A stretch of DNA of 64,000 nucleotides from Methanocellaceae archaeon UBA148. GTDB lineage: Archaea > Halobacteriota > UBA148. Location of the stretch: contig DAHG01000071.1 in NCBI GenBank assembly GCA_002495885.1, positions 1 through 64,000 on the forward strand. The letters are read 5' to 3'. A model generated the notes under the pieces. The model made no database searches. It saw only the letters and a list, made by a program, of their open reading frames with translations, and was not told where the DNA came from. Each line of letters opens with the position of its first letter. Position 1 is the first letter of the stretch. Positions 25,244 through 32,783 of this stretch are shown here, piece after piece. The translations under genes were made by a program, and so were the position numbers.

Positions 25244-25537
25244 ATGAATATGAAATGGTGGCATATTGGTCTTATCATAGCGTTGGTTCTTGCGGGAGGA
25301 GTCTCTCTATTTGCTTCCTCGTCCCCGGATGGTTTGGAGAGAGTTGCAATAGATCATGACTTCATAGAACTGGGTGAGGGGCATGAAGTGATCCGTTCAC
25401 CGATGCCTGATTATGTCGTGCCAGGCATAAGTAATGAAACCTTGGCAGCCTCGCTTGCAGGCTTGATAGGAACCCTGATGATGTTTGGACTCGTATATGG
25501 GCTGGGGAAAGTGTTAAAGGGGACTTCAGTGAAGTGA
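25244..25537 (+). CDS. PDGLE-domain transporter subunit (NikN/CbiN-like)
   Basis: 97 aa with two membrane helices (residues 5-25 and about 67-90) flanking an extracellular loop containing SSPDGLERVA and SPMPDYVVPG. The PDGLE domain is the small accessory subunit seen next to, or fused to, NikM-type proteins, which tilts the substrate prediction toward nickel rather than cobalt. The gene ends in a hairpin with T6, so expression of the following ATPase and Q genes may be attenuated. Confidence 0.85.
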   Translation: MNMKWWHIGLIIALVLAGGVSLFASSSPDGLERVAIDHDFIELGEGHEVIRSPMPDYVVPGISNETLAASLAGLIGTLMMFGLVYGLGKVLKGTSVK

Positions 25538-25559
25538 AAACACCTCTTCACACTTTTTT
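25529..25559 (+). terminator. Terminator-like hairpin inside the transporter operon
   Basis: GTGAAG (25529-25534) and CTTCAC (25546-25551) pair, followed by TTTTTT at 25554-25559. It overlaps the stop of the PDGLE gene, upstream of nikQ. Confidence 0.5.
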
Positions 25560-25643
25560 CTTTATTCTTTACAGTCGATTAAGTGATTGGTTAGGTGAAA
25601 ATCTGATGAAAGTTTAGTTATTTCTGGCTACAGAAGGTGTAAC

Positions 25644-25820
25644 ATGAGGGAGACACAAATTAAAGTTTTTGTTGGAGCGCAGGAGAGCATATCAAGGGGC
25701 ATGAAAGAAGTTATTGAAATGCCTGAAAGATGTCACGATAAATTTAGGCAAGGAATTTGTAGAAATAAAAAGGTGTTTAAAGATGAAACACGACTTCCTA
25801 GACAAGTATGCCGAACTTGA
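25644..25820 (+). CDS. Possible small protein before nikQ, 58 aa
   Basis: The frame has an ATG with AAGGTG at a good distance (25634-25639) and runs into nikQ by 38 bases. The product, starting MRETQIKVFVGAQESIS, has no family I recognise. The first 30 residues look protein-like and the rest (the part overlapping nikQ) look like out-of-frame sequence, so it may be a leader peptide or a decayed gene. Confidence 0.3.
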   Translation: MRETQIKVFVGAQESISRGMKEVIEMPERCHDKFRQGICRNKKVFKDETRLPRQVCRT

Positions 25821-26550
25821 TAGCATAATACATCGCTTAGACCCACGTATAAAGATAGTCTCTTTCTTTTCTTTCATATTCTTAGTGATATCCACTCAGC
25901 CGACCAAATTCTTAAATTTTCTGTTGTATTTCTTGTTGATATTTGGCGTCATTCTGGCCTCGAAAGTTCCGCTGAGGTTTGTATTTAAAAGATCACTGAT
26001 TATCATTCCATTTGTTTTGCTTATAGCGATTTTCATTCCATTCCTCAAGGAAGGAGAGATCGCAGGTTCATACAACTTCGCATCTTTGCATTTGACTGTA
26101 ACTTATGATGGATTAATAATTCTGTTCAACGTACTATCAAAATCATGGCTCTCCGTGTTAAGCATGCTCGCTCTTGCGTCCACGACGAAGTTCCCCGAGC
26201 TCTTAAAGGGCTTTGAAAAACTTGGTCTGCCAAGAGTGATGGTGATGGTAATCTCCTTCATGTACCGCTATGTTTTCGTTCTAGGGGATGAGTTGATGCG
26301 GATGAAATGTGCTAGAGATGCGAGAAGTTTCGGTGGAAACAGAAAATGGCATATAAAGACAATCGGAAACATAATTGGAATGTTGTTCATCAGAACTTAT
26401 GAAAGAGGTGAGCGAGTTTATATTGCGATGGTTTCAAGGGGCTTCAATGGTGAGATAAAAATATTAGATGATTTACACGTGAAAAAACTTGATCTCTGCT
26501 TCATGGCATTCTTCCTTACAATCCTCACAATTATTTGGACGGTGTTATAA
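25783..26550 (+). CDS. ECF transporter transmembrane protein (NikQ/CbiQ)
   Basis: T-component coupling the ATPase to NikM. The ATG at 25783 (MKHDFLDKYAELDSIIHRLDPR) has AAGGTG upstream and matches family N-termini; an upstream ATG at 25714 lacks support. About five helices. The coupling motifs are visible as KCARDARSFGG and ERGERVYIAMVSRGF, with conserved ARS/SRG signatures. 255 aa. It abuts nikO. Confidence 0.88.
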   Translation: MKHDFLDKYAELDSIIHRLDPRIKIVSFFSFIFLVISTQPTKFLNFLLYFLLIFGVILASKVPLRFVFKRSLIIIPFVLLIAIFIPFLKEGEIAGSYNFASLHLTVTYDGLIILFNVLSKSWLSVLSMLALASTTKFPELLKGFEKLGLPRVMVMVISFMYRYVFVLGDELMRMKCARDARSFGGNRKWHIKTIGNIIGMLFIRTYERGERVYIAMVSRGFNGEIKILDDLHVKKLDLCFMAFFLTILTIIWTVL

Positions 26551-27357
26551 TTGGCGAAAAAAGTGGTTGAGATAAAAGGATTGGAATATGCGTATCCAGA
26601 TGGCATTAGGGCGCTGAATGGGATTAGCTTGGATATTTTCGAGGGAGAATCTGTTGCGCTAATAGGGCTTAATGGGGCTGGAAAGTCAACGCTGCTATTG
26701 CATTTGAATGGCATTCTTCAAAGTGATATAGGTACTGTCGAAGTTTTGGGGATGATGGTGGATAAGAATATCAGGGAGATCAGGAGCAAAGTCGGCATGG
26801 TCTTTCAGGACCCGGATGACCAACTTTTCATGCCAGCTGTATTTGATGATGTTGCATTTGGGCCGATAAACATGGGTTTTTCTGAGGAGGAGGTAAAAGA
26901 AAAAGTCAGGATGGCGTTAGAACTGGTGAACATGTCGGGCTGTGAGGCAAGAGCCCCTTATCACATGAGTCTTGGTGAAAAGAAAAGAATTGCCCTTGCC
27001 ACTGTTTTGTCGATGGAGCCGGAAATACTGTTATTGGATGAGCCGACTAGTAACGTTGACCTAAAGGCACGAAGGCATCTGATAAAATTTCTGAATGAAC
27101 TCGATATAACTAAAATAATGGCAACCCACGACATAGAGATGGTCTCAGATACCTGTGACAGGGCTATCGTGATGTTCGAAGGAAAAATAGCTGCAAATGG
27201 GACTGTAGAGGAGGTGTTAACTAACTCTGAGCTCCTGGAATCGCATGGATTGGAGGCCCCAATATTGGTTAAGCTCTTCAGAGATGTTATGCATAGGGAA
27301 AATATCCCCCTAAGGCTGAATGATGTGATAGAAAAGCCAAATAAGTATAAAATCTAA
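26551..27357 (+). CDS. ECF transporter ATPase (NikO/CbiO)
   Basis: 268-aa ABC ATPase energising metal import. Walker A GLNGAGKST near residue 38, Q-loop VFQDPDDQLF (typical of ECF ATPases), signature MSLGEKKR, Walker B ILLLDEPTSNVD, and H-loop MATHDIEM are all present. It begins with TTG immediately after the nikQ stop. Last gene of the transporter operon; priS follows 10 bases later and may be read through. Confidence 0.92.
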   Translation: MAKKVVEIKGLEYAYPDGIRALNGISLDIFEGESVALIGLNGAGKSTLLLHLNGILQSDIGTVEVLGMMVDKNIREIRSKVGMVFQDPDDQLFMPAVFDDVAFGPINMGFSEEEVKEKVRMALELVNMSGCEARAPYHMSLGEKKRIALATVLSMEPEILLLDEPTSNVDLKARRHLIKFLNELDITKIMATHDIEMVSDTCDRAIVMFEGKIAANGTVEEVLTNSELLESHGLEAPILVKLFRDVMHRENIPLRLNDVIEKPNKYKI

Positions 27358-27367
27358 TCATTAACTT

Positions 27368-28588
27368 GTGAACGAACGAACAAAAGAATTTATCCGGAAT
27401 AAATTTAGAGAATATTACCAGTCCACATCCCTCCAGCTTCCACCTAGGTTTGAGCAACGAGAGTGGGGGTTCATATTCTTCGATGAGTCCTTTCCAGACA
27501 TCGTGATGAGGAGACACAAGTCGTTTATGACTGCGTGGGAGGCGATCGACTATATCAGAACCATGGTTCCAGCTCATGCATTTCATTCGGCAGCATATTA
27601 TGTGTCTCCCAGCGCCCCTACCATGCAGGAAAAAGGATGGCAGGGTGCAGACTTGATTTTTGATATAGATGCAGACCATCTTCCTATAAAATGGACGACC
27701 TATAAAGAAATGCTTCAGAGAACGAAAGAAGAGCTACTTAAGCTCCTAGGTTTTCTTAGAGAGGACTTTGCGATCGCTGAGGATGACATTGAGATCGTGT
27801 TTTCTGGGGGGAGGGGCTACCATATCCATGTGCGGGATTCAAGGTTGATTGGTTTAGGGAGTCCAGAGCGCAGGGAAATTGTGGACTATGTTAAAGGTCC
27901 AGATCTGGGTCAATTTTTTGAGAAGAAAACAGGAAGTGAAGAAGGTGCAAACGGTCGCAGGAAGGCTTACAAACGCTTTGAGGTAAAATATGGGGAGGGG
28001 GGTTGGGATGGAAGAATTAATAAATCAATTGTTGATTTTGTGGATACTATAAGGCAGATGCCTAAAGATAAAGCGCTGGAGGTTTTGATGAGCTACGAGT
28101 GCTTTAAAAAAAGAAGAAATGCGGAAGATTTTTTTGATATGTTTCAAGACGAGAGGAGAATTCAGTTGATTAAAGAAAGAGGAACTATTGACATCCGCCG
28201 GGGTTCTGCAAAATTTTGGCGATCATTGATCGAAGAATCTATAAAAAGGGAAAGTATAAGCATGGATATGCCTAGTATCAATATAGGCAAGGGAACCCCG
28301 GATGAACCTGTCACAGCGGATGTCAAGCGACTGATCCGTCTCCCTACATCTATCCATGGAGGATATGGTTTTCGAGTAACGCCACTGATGCTGGAGGGGC
28401 TGGAGGGGTTTAATCCATTAAACGATGCCATCGTATTTGGAGACGACCTGATTAGGGTTAATGTGACCAAAACGAGCGATGTTGAGATAAAGGATAATAG
28501 ATATGTGCTAAAAATAGGAAAACAAAGTCTTCCTGAACATCTGGCAATATTTTTGATGTGTAGGGGTGCAGCAGAGTATGAACCTTGA
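27368..28588 (+). CDS. priS: DNA primase catalytic subunit
   Basis: Archaeal/eukaryal small primase subunit, 406 aa. The catalytic aspartates are Asp99 and Asp101 in FDIDADH, with SGGRGYHIHVRD forming the nucleotide-binding signature and RLIRLPTSIHGGYGFRV near the C-terminus. It starts with GTG. It leads the cluster priS-gins51-rpl44e-rps27e-eif2a-nop10, a combination conserved across many archaea that links replication to translation genes. PriL is encoded at 15525. Confidence 0.94.
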   Translation: MNERTKEFIRNKFREYYQSTSLQLPPRFEQREWGFIFFDESFPDIVMRRHKSFMTAWEAIDYIRTMVPAHAFHSAAYYVSPSAPTMQEKGWQGADLIFDIDADHLPIKWTTYKEMLQRTKEELLKLLGFLREDFAIAEDDIEIVFSGGRGYHIHVRDSRLIGLGSPERREIVDYVKGPDLGQFFEKKTGSEEGANGRRKAYKRFEVKYGEGGWDGRINKSIVDFVDTIRQMPKDKALEVLMSYECFKKRRNAEDFFDMFQDERRIQLIKERGTIDIRRGSAKFWRSLIEESIKRESISMDMPSINIGKGTPDEPVTADVKRLIRLPTSIHGGYGFRVTPLMLEGLEGFNPLNDAIVFGDDLIRVNVTKTSDVEIKDNRYVLKIGKQSLPEHLAIFLMCRGAAEYEP

Positions 28589-29186
28589 TGATTTACGTCT
28601 GATCCAAGTAAAAGAACGCCGATCTGAGGGATTACAAGAGCTTGAGCGAGACTTTTATGGACAAGTTAGGACATACATACAAGCGTTAGAGGCTGATAAA
28701 CATAAGGTGGAAGCCACCCCTCAGGCGATGAAAATTGATGATGAGCTGCGGAGCGTACATAGCGTTATCGAGGGTGTATTCAACCGACGCATTGGCAAGA
28801 TCGTTAAGATGGCATCCTCTAGGGCAGGTGGGCTGCAAGAATCCCCTAAAGGTGCGACACAGGAAGAATTGGATTTATTCGAGCAATTGACCGATCTGAT
28901 CTCAAGGAGCAGGGCAATTATAATAGATCCCGCAATTAAGCCCAAGTTGTCCAAGAGCGAAAGTTCTTTAACACCTCAGCCCCCTACAAACGTGAAAATA
29001 AGGAAGGAGTACAGGATGTTGAGGGTATTAGAAAATATTCCTATGTTCGTGGGTGCTAACGGTCGCAATTATCAGTTATCAAAAGAAGATTTGATCGTTT
29101 TACCAAAAGTAAATTCAAAGGTATTATGTGATCATCATGTAGCAATACCAGTTAAAATGGAGGGCAAAGAGTATGAAGATGCCTAA
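28578..29186 (+). CDS. DNA replication complex GINS protein (GINS51)
   Basis: Component of the archaeal CMG helicase. 202 aa: the helical A-domain at the N-terminus (LDDLRLIQVKERRSEGLQEL), an acidic and proline-rich linker near residue 135, and a C-terminal small B-domain (YRMLRVLENIPMFVGANGRNY). The A-before-B order defines the GINS51 (Sld5/Psf1) type. It overlaps the end of priS and the start of rpl44e. A GINS23 partner is not in this window. Confidence 0.88.
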   Translation: MNLDDLRLIQVKERRSEGLQELERDFYGQVRTYIQALEADKHKVEATPQAMKIDDELRSVHSVIEGVFNRRIGKIVKMASSRAGGLQESPKGATQEELDLFEQLTDLISRSRAIIIDPAIKPKLSKSESSLTPQPPTNVKIRKEYRMLRVLENIPMFVGANGRNYQLSKEDLIVLPKVNSKVLCDHHVAIPVKMEGKEYEDA

Positions 29187-29451
29187 GGATTTGAAGACAC
29201 ATTGTCCTTATTGCAATAAGCATACAATGCATGAAGTGGAAAGAGTCAAGAAAGGGAGAATTTCGACGTTAACTTGGATTACACGGCAGAAGAAAAGGGC
29301 ACAAGGTATAGGTAATCTGGGGAAGTTTTCCAAGGTTCCTGGTGGAGATAAACCTACGAAAAGAGTGGCATTAAGGTATCGATGCACTGAGTGCAAGAAA
29401 GCACATCAGAGACCTTGTTTTAGAGCCTCAAGATTCGAATTGGTGGAATGA
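29173..29451 (+). CDS. rpl44e: Large ribosomal subunit protein eL42 (L44e)
   Basis: 92-aa zinc-binding ribosomal protein near the E-site. Cysteine pairs CPYC (residues 11-14) and CTEC (about 74-77) hold the zinc; KFSKVPGGDKPTKRV is the conserved loop. It overlaps gins51 by 14 bases and rps27e by ATGA. Confidence 0.95.
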   Translation: MKMPKDLKTHCPYCNKHTMHEVERVKKGRISTLTWITRQKKRAQGIGNLGKFSKVPGGDKPTKRVALRYRCTECKKAHQRPCFRASRFELVE

Positions 29452-29621
29452 ATATGGACTCAAAATTTGTTAGGGTGAAATGTGATGATTGTGAGAATGA
29501 GCAAGTGGTCTTTAATAAGGCCAGCTCTATCGTAAAATGTCTAGTTTGTGGTCGCACACTTGCAGAGCCAAGAGGTGGTAAGGCGGAAATTAAAACGCAG
29601 ATATTAGAAGTTTTAGGGTGA
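29448..29621 (+). CDS. rps27e: Small ribosomal subunit protein eS27
   Basis: 57-residue frame beginning MNMDSKFVRVKCDDC and containing the C4 zinc ribbon CDDC and CLVC, followed by TLAEPRGGKAEI, all diagnostic of eS27. It starts within the stop of rpl44e (ATGA) and its TGA stop overlaps the GTG start of the aIF2-alpha gene (GTGA). An alternative ATG two codons later is equally good. Confidence 0.93.
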   Translation: MNMDSKFVRVKCDDCENEQVVFNKASSIVKCLVCGRTLAEPRGGKAEIKTQILEVLG

Positions 29622-30412
29622 TACTCATTCACAAAGAGTGGCCAGAACAAGGAGAATTGGTCGTATGCACCGTAAAAAAGGTGGTTGATTTCGGGGCATT
29701 TGTCAGTCTAGACGAATATGGGGGCAAAGAAGGATTGATTCATGTCTCAGAAGTTGCCTCTGGCTGGATAAAATATATTCGTGATCATATCAGGGAAGGG
29801 CAGAAGATCGTCTGCAAAGTTCTGAACGTAGTGCCAAGTAGAGGTCATATCGATTTATCGCTGAAAGATGTGAATGAGCATCAGAGAAAGGATAAGATAC
29901 ATGTATGGAAAAACGAGCAAAAAGCTGAAAAAATGCTGAACTTTGTCGCTTCAGCAGCAGGTGTGGATGTTGACCAGTTGTATGCTGAAATAGGCGATAA
30001 GTTGATAAAAAAGTTTGGCAACCTCTACGCGGCATTTGAGGATGTAGTGGTTGGTGACTGCGGTGTGTTGACCGATATCGGGGTAAGCAAGGAATATGCC
30101 GATATAACCGTAAGGGTTGCAAGAGAGAACGTTAAACTCCCTATAGTTGATATCGCTGGTTATGTCAGTCTCACATGTCCCCTACCTAATGGTGTTGAAG
30201 TGATCAAGGAAGCATTGGATAAAGCCTCTAAAGTTGAGGTACCAGAGGTCGACATTGGAGTCAGTTACGTCGGTGCACCTCACTATCTTATTCGAATTAC
30301 TGCTCCAGATTATAAAAGAGCCGAGGCTGCACTTAGAAAAGTAGCGGACGCAGCTATTCAAATAGTGGAAAAATCGGAAGGTATTGGGAAGTTTCATAGG
30401 GAACGGGCATGA
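29618..30412 (+). CDS. Translation initiation factor aIF2 alpha subunit
   Basis: Alpha subunit of the heterotrimer that delivers initiator tRNA. 264 aa: the N-terminal S1/OB domain (GELVVCTVKKVVDFGAFVSL, residues 9-80), the helical middle domain, and the C-terminal alpha-beta domain ending near FHRERA. Regulatory Ser51 of eukaryotes is not conserved here, as usual in archaea. GTG start overlapping rps27e. Confidence 0.93.
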   Translation: MILIHKEWPEQGELVVCTVKKVVDFGAFVSLDEYGGKEGLIHVSEVASGWIKYIRDHIREGQKIVCKVLNVVPSRGHIDLSLKDVNEHQRKDKIHVWKNEQKAEKMLNFVASAAGVDVDQLYAEIGDKLIKKFGNLYAAFEDVVVGDCGVLTDIGVSKEYADITVRVARENVKLPIVDIAGYVSLTCPLPNGVEVIKEALDKASKVEVPEVDIGVSYVGAPHYLIRITAPDYKRAEAALRKVADAAIQIVEKSEGIGKFHRERA

Positions 30413-30594
30413 AATCCAAAATGCGAAGATGCGCCTGTGGTGTATATACGTTCCAAAAAATTTGTCCCGTTTGTGGGAATGATACAAAAAACCCATTACC
30501 CCCTAGATTCTCCCCTCTTGACCCCTATGGTAAGTATCGGAGACAGATGAAAAAAAAGAGGTGTGATTGTGGAAACCAGCATTGTTCAAATTAA
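30409..30594 (+). CDS. nop10: Ribosome biogenesis protein Nop10
   Basis: 61-aa H/ACA RNP component that assists Cbf5 pseudouridine synthase. Zinc ribbon CACGVYT and CPVCG at the N-terminus, then PPRFSPLDPYGKYRRQ, the signature helix-linker that binds Cbf5. It overlaps the neighbouring genes at both ends, and its last 32 bases are shared with the PAC2 gene. Confidence 0.95.
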   Translation: MKSKMRRCACGVYTFQKICPVCGNDTKNPLPPRFSPLDPYGKYRRQMKKKRCDCGNQHCSN

Positions 30595-31324
30595 AGACGT
30601 GGTCTTAAAGAATCCAATCATGATTGAGGGTTTGCCAGGTATTGGCCATGTAGGAAAGTTGGTTGCAGAACACATGGTGGAAGAGCTAGGCGCCGAAAAG
30701 ATAATAGACATATATTCCTATCACTTTCCCCCCCAGGTTTTAGTGACGAAGGATGGTACGGTAGAATTGGCAAAGAATGAGGTATACGCGTGTTCAGGTG
30801 GTAAACACGATCTCCTATTGCTGGTAGGGGCCTATCAGAGCACTACCAATGTCGGTCACTATGAGTTAACTGAGGTATATCTGGACATCGCTCAAAAGTA
30901 TGGTGTGAAGAGAATTTACACGTTAGGGGGTTATGGCGTAGGTCATTTGGTCGAAAAGCCAAGAGTGTTAGGCGCAGTAAACAATATAGACCTGGTGGGT
31001 GAGATGAAGAAATACGGGGTATCCTTTGAGGAAGACGAGCCCGGAGGCGGCATAATAGGTGCATCGGGATTACTTCTTGGTATGGGGAAGCAAAGAGGTA
31101 TAGATGCCGTCTGCCTAATGGGTGAGACATCTGGGTATTTAGTGGACCCCGAAAGCGCGCAAGCTGTACTAAAAAGCTTATCCAAGGCTCTCGGCATGAA
31201 AATCGACATGAGGGCTCTAGAGGACAGGGCCAAAGAGATGGAGAAGATAATCGCTAGGCTAAGGGAAATGGAGCAAGGCCCTGCAATAGTGCCCATTGAG
31301 GAAGACCTGAGCTATATTGGATGA
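30563..31324 (+). CDS. PAC2-family proteasome assembly chaperone
   Basis: 253 aa, related to archaeal PbaB/PAC2 proteins that chaperone proteasome or ribosome-related assembly. Family motifs are visible: MIEGLPGIGHVGKLVAEHM, TLGGYGVGHL and the GASGLLLGMG segment. A C-terminal coiled region (ALEDRAKEMEKIIARLREME) precedes a hydrophobic terminus (LSYIG), a possible HbYX-like proteasome contact. It starts with GTG within nop10 and overlaps endoQ by ATGA. Confidence 0.85.
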   Translation: MIVETSIVQIKDVVLKNPIMIEGLPGIGHVGKLVAEHMVEELGAEKIIDIYSYHFPPQVLVTKDGTVELAKNEVYACSGGKHDLLLLVGAYQSTTNVGHYELTEVYLDIAQKYGVKRIYTLGGYGVGHLVEKPRVLGAVNNIDLVGEMKKYGVSFEEDEPGGGIIGASGLLLGMGKQRGIDAVCLMGETSGYLVDPESAQAVLKSLSKALGMKIDMRALEDRAKEMEKIIARLREMEQGPAIVPIEEDLSYIG

Positions 31325-32541
31325 TTTTGATGGAAGTCAACTCAGATCTACATATACACTCTCGCTACTCTGCAGCCACATCTAACCAGATGAATTTTCC
31401 TGTTTTAACTGAGTGGGCTTCAAAGAAGGGCATAGAGCTTATTGGAACCGGGGATTGTTTACACCCAAAATGGCTAGATGAAGTCAGGGCATTGGAGCGC
31501 ATAGATGATGGCACGTTTGTCGTTGGCAATACGCATTTTGTCTTGACATGCGAGGTCGAAGATTCAAACAGGGTTCATCACCTTTTGATTTTACCATCCA
31601 TCTCCAAGGCTGAGGAGCTTCACGACAAATTTGCGAATTATTCTCCTAATATCAATTCAGAAGGCAGGCCTAAGATAAATTTGGGTGGTGAACAAATCGC
31701 GGAGCATGTACAAGAAGCAGGCGCTTTGTTCGGCCCTTGCCATGCATTCACGCCATGGACTTCGATGTATGCTTATTTTAACGGTATCAAAGAATGTTAT
31801 GGTTCAATGGCATCTCATGTGTCTTTCATTGAGTTGGGGTTGAGTGCAGATTCTGACTATGCTGACCGAATAGAAGAGCTGAAAGATCTGACATTTCTGA
31901 CCAATTCTGATGCCCACAGTCCATGGCCCATCCGTCTTGCAAGGGAGTTTAACAGGTTTAAGCTGGAGTCTATCACATACGCGGAACTCGAAAAAGCGAT
32001 CTTGCGTGTACAGGGTAGGGGACCGTTATTGAACGTGGGTCTTCCGCCCGAAGAAGGAAAATATAACGAGAGCGCATGCATACGATGCTATAAACACTAC
32101 ACTTTTAAAGAGTGCCTTGCGAATAACTGGAAATGCTTGTGTGGAGGAAAAATCAAGAAAGGCGTTCGAGATAGGGTGAATGAGCTGGCAGATTACGAAG
32201 AACCAAAGCACCCCTTGCATAGGCCGGCATATCTCAAATTGATTCCTCTGATAGAGATAATTGCCCTGGCGCTTAATGCTAAATTGAACTCCAGGGTTGT
32301 GATGGATGCATGGAATGCCCTCATGACAAAATTCGGCAACGAAGTAAAGGTTTTAGTTGACACCAAAACAACAAAACCAGATACAATAAACCCGTCTATA
32401 TATGAGGCTATAATGGCTTTTAGAAATGGTCAGATAATTTTTTTTCCTGGGGGCGGTGGACAATATGGGCACGTGGAATTACTGGGGAGAGAGAGCATGT
32501 CAAAAAATATAGCGCCCCAGAGTTCTTTATTTGATTTCTGA
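31321..32541 (+). CDS. Endonuclease Q (PHP domain, damaged-DNA nicking)
   Basis: 406-aa enzyme that nicks 5' of deaminated bases and abasic sites. The PHP metal site is visible: NSDLHIHSRYSAA at the N-terminus, GTGDCLHPKW, CEVEDSNRVHHL, CHAFTPW, and NSDAHSPW. A zinc motif CIRCYKHYTFKEC with CLCGG follows near residue 250. The last seven residues, QSSLFDF, form a PCNA-interacting (PIP) box, as known for EndoQ of Thermococcus. It is the last gene of the replication/translation operon. Confidence 0.88.
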   Translation: MILMEVNSDLHIHSRYSAATSNQMNFPVLTEWASKKGIELIGTGDCLHPKWLDEVRALERIDDGTFVVGNTHFVLTCEVEDSNRVHHLLILPSISKAEELHDKFANYSPNINSEGRPKINLGGEQIAEHVQEAGALFGPCHAFTPWTSMYAYFNGIKECYGSMASHVSFIELGLSADSDYADRIEELKDLTFLTNSDAHSPWPIRLAREFNRFKLESITYAELEKAILRVQGRGPLLNVGLPPEEGKYNESACIRCYKHYTFKECLANNWKCLCGGKIKKGVRDRVNELADYEEPKHPLHRPAYLKLIPLIEIIALALNAKLNSRVVMDAWNALMTKFGNEVKVLVDTKTTKPDTINPSIYEAIMAFRNGQIIFFPGGGGQYGHVELLGRESMSKNIAPQSSLFDF

Positions 32542-32591
32542 AGGCGAATATTTTTATAGTAGGGGTTACCTATCAAAAGGGGAACATTGAC

Positions 32592-32735
32592 ATGGTTATC
32601 ATAAAAACGACAATAGTGGAACTTATGCTTAAAAAAGTTCTGGGATTTGATCCTGTTTGTGTGCCGAGATGGCATGAGAAATATGGCAGATCCTCATGTT
32701 TCGAGGATAGAGATGTATTACATTTTGCTTGGTAG
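32592..32735 (+). CDS. Doubtful small protein, 47 aa
   Basis: ATG at 32592 opens a 47-codon frame (MVIIKTTIVELMLKKV at the start) ahead of the PEPCK gene. GGGGAA lies 10 bases upstream. No recognisable family and composition is not decisive; it may be an upstream leader frame or noise. Confidence 0.25.
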   Translation: MVIIKTTIVELMLKKVLGFDPVCVPRWHEKYGRSSCFEDRDVLHFAW

Positions 32736-32783
32736 GTTTCAACAGCTATAACAAACTTTAATGGTTTAGGGTAGAGGTAAAAA

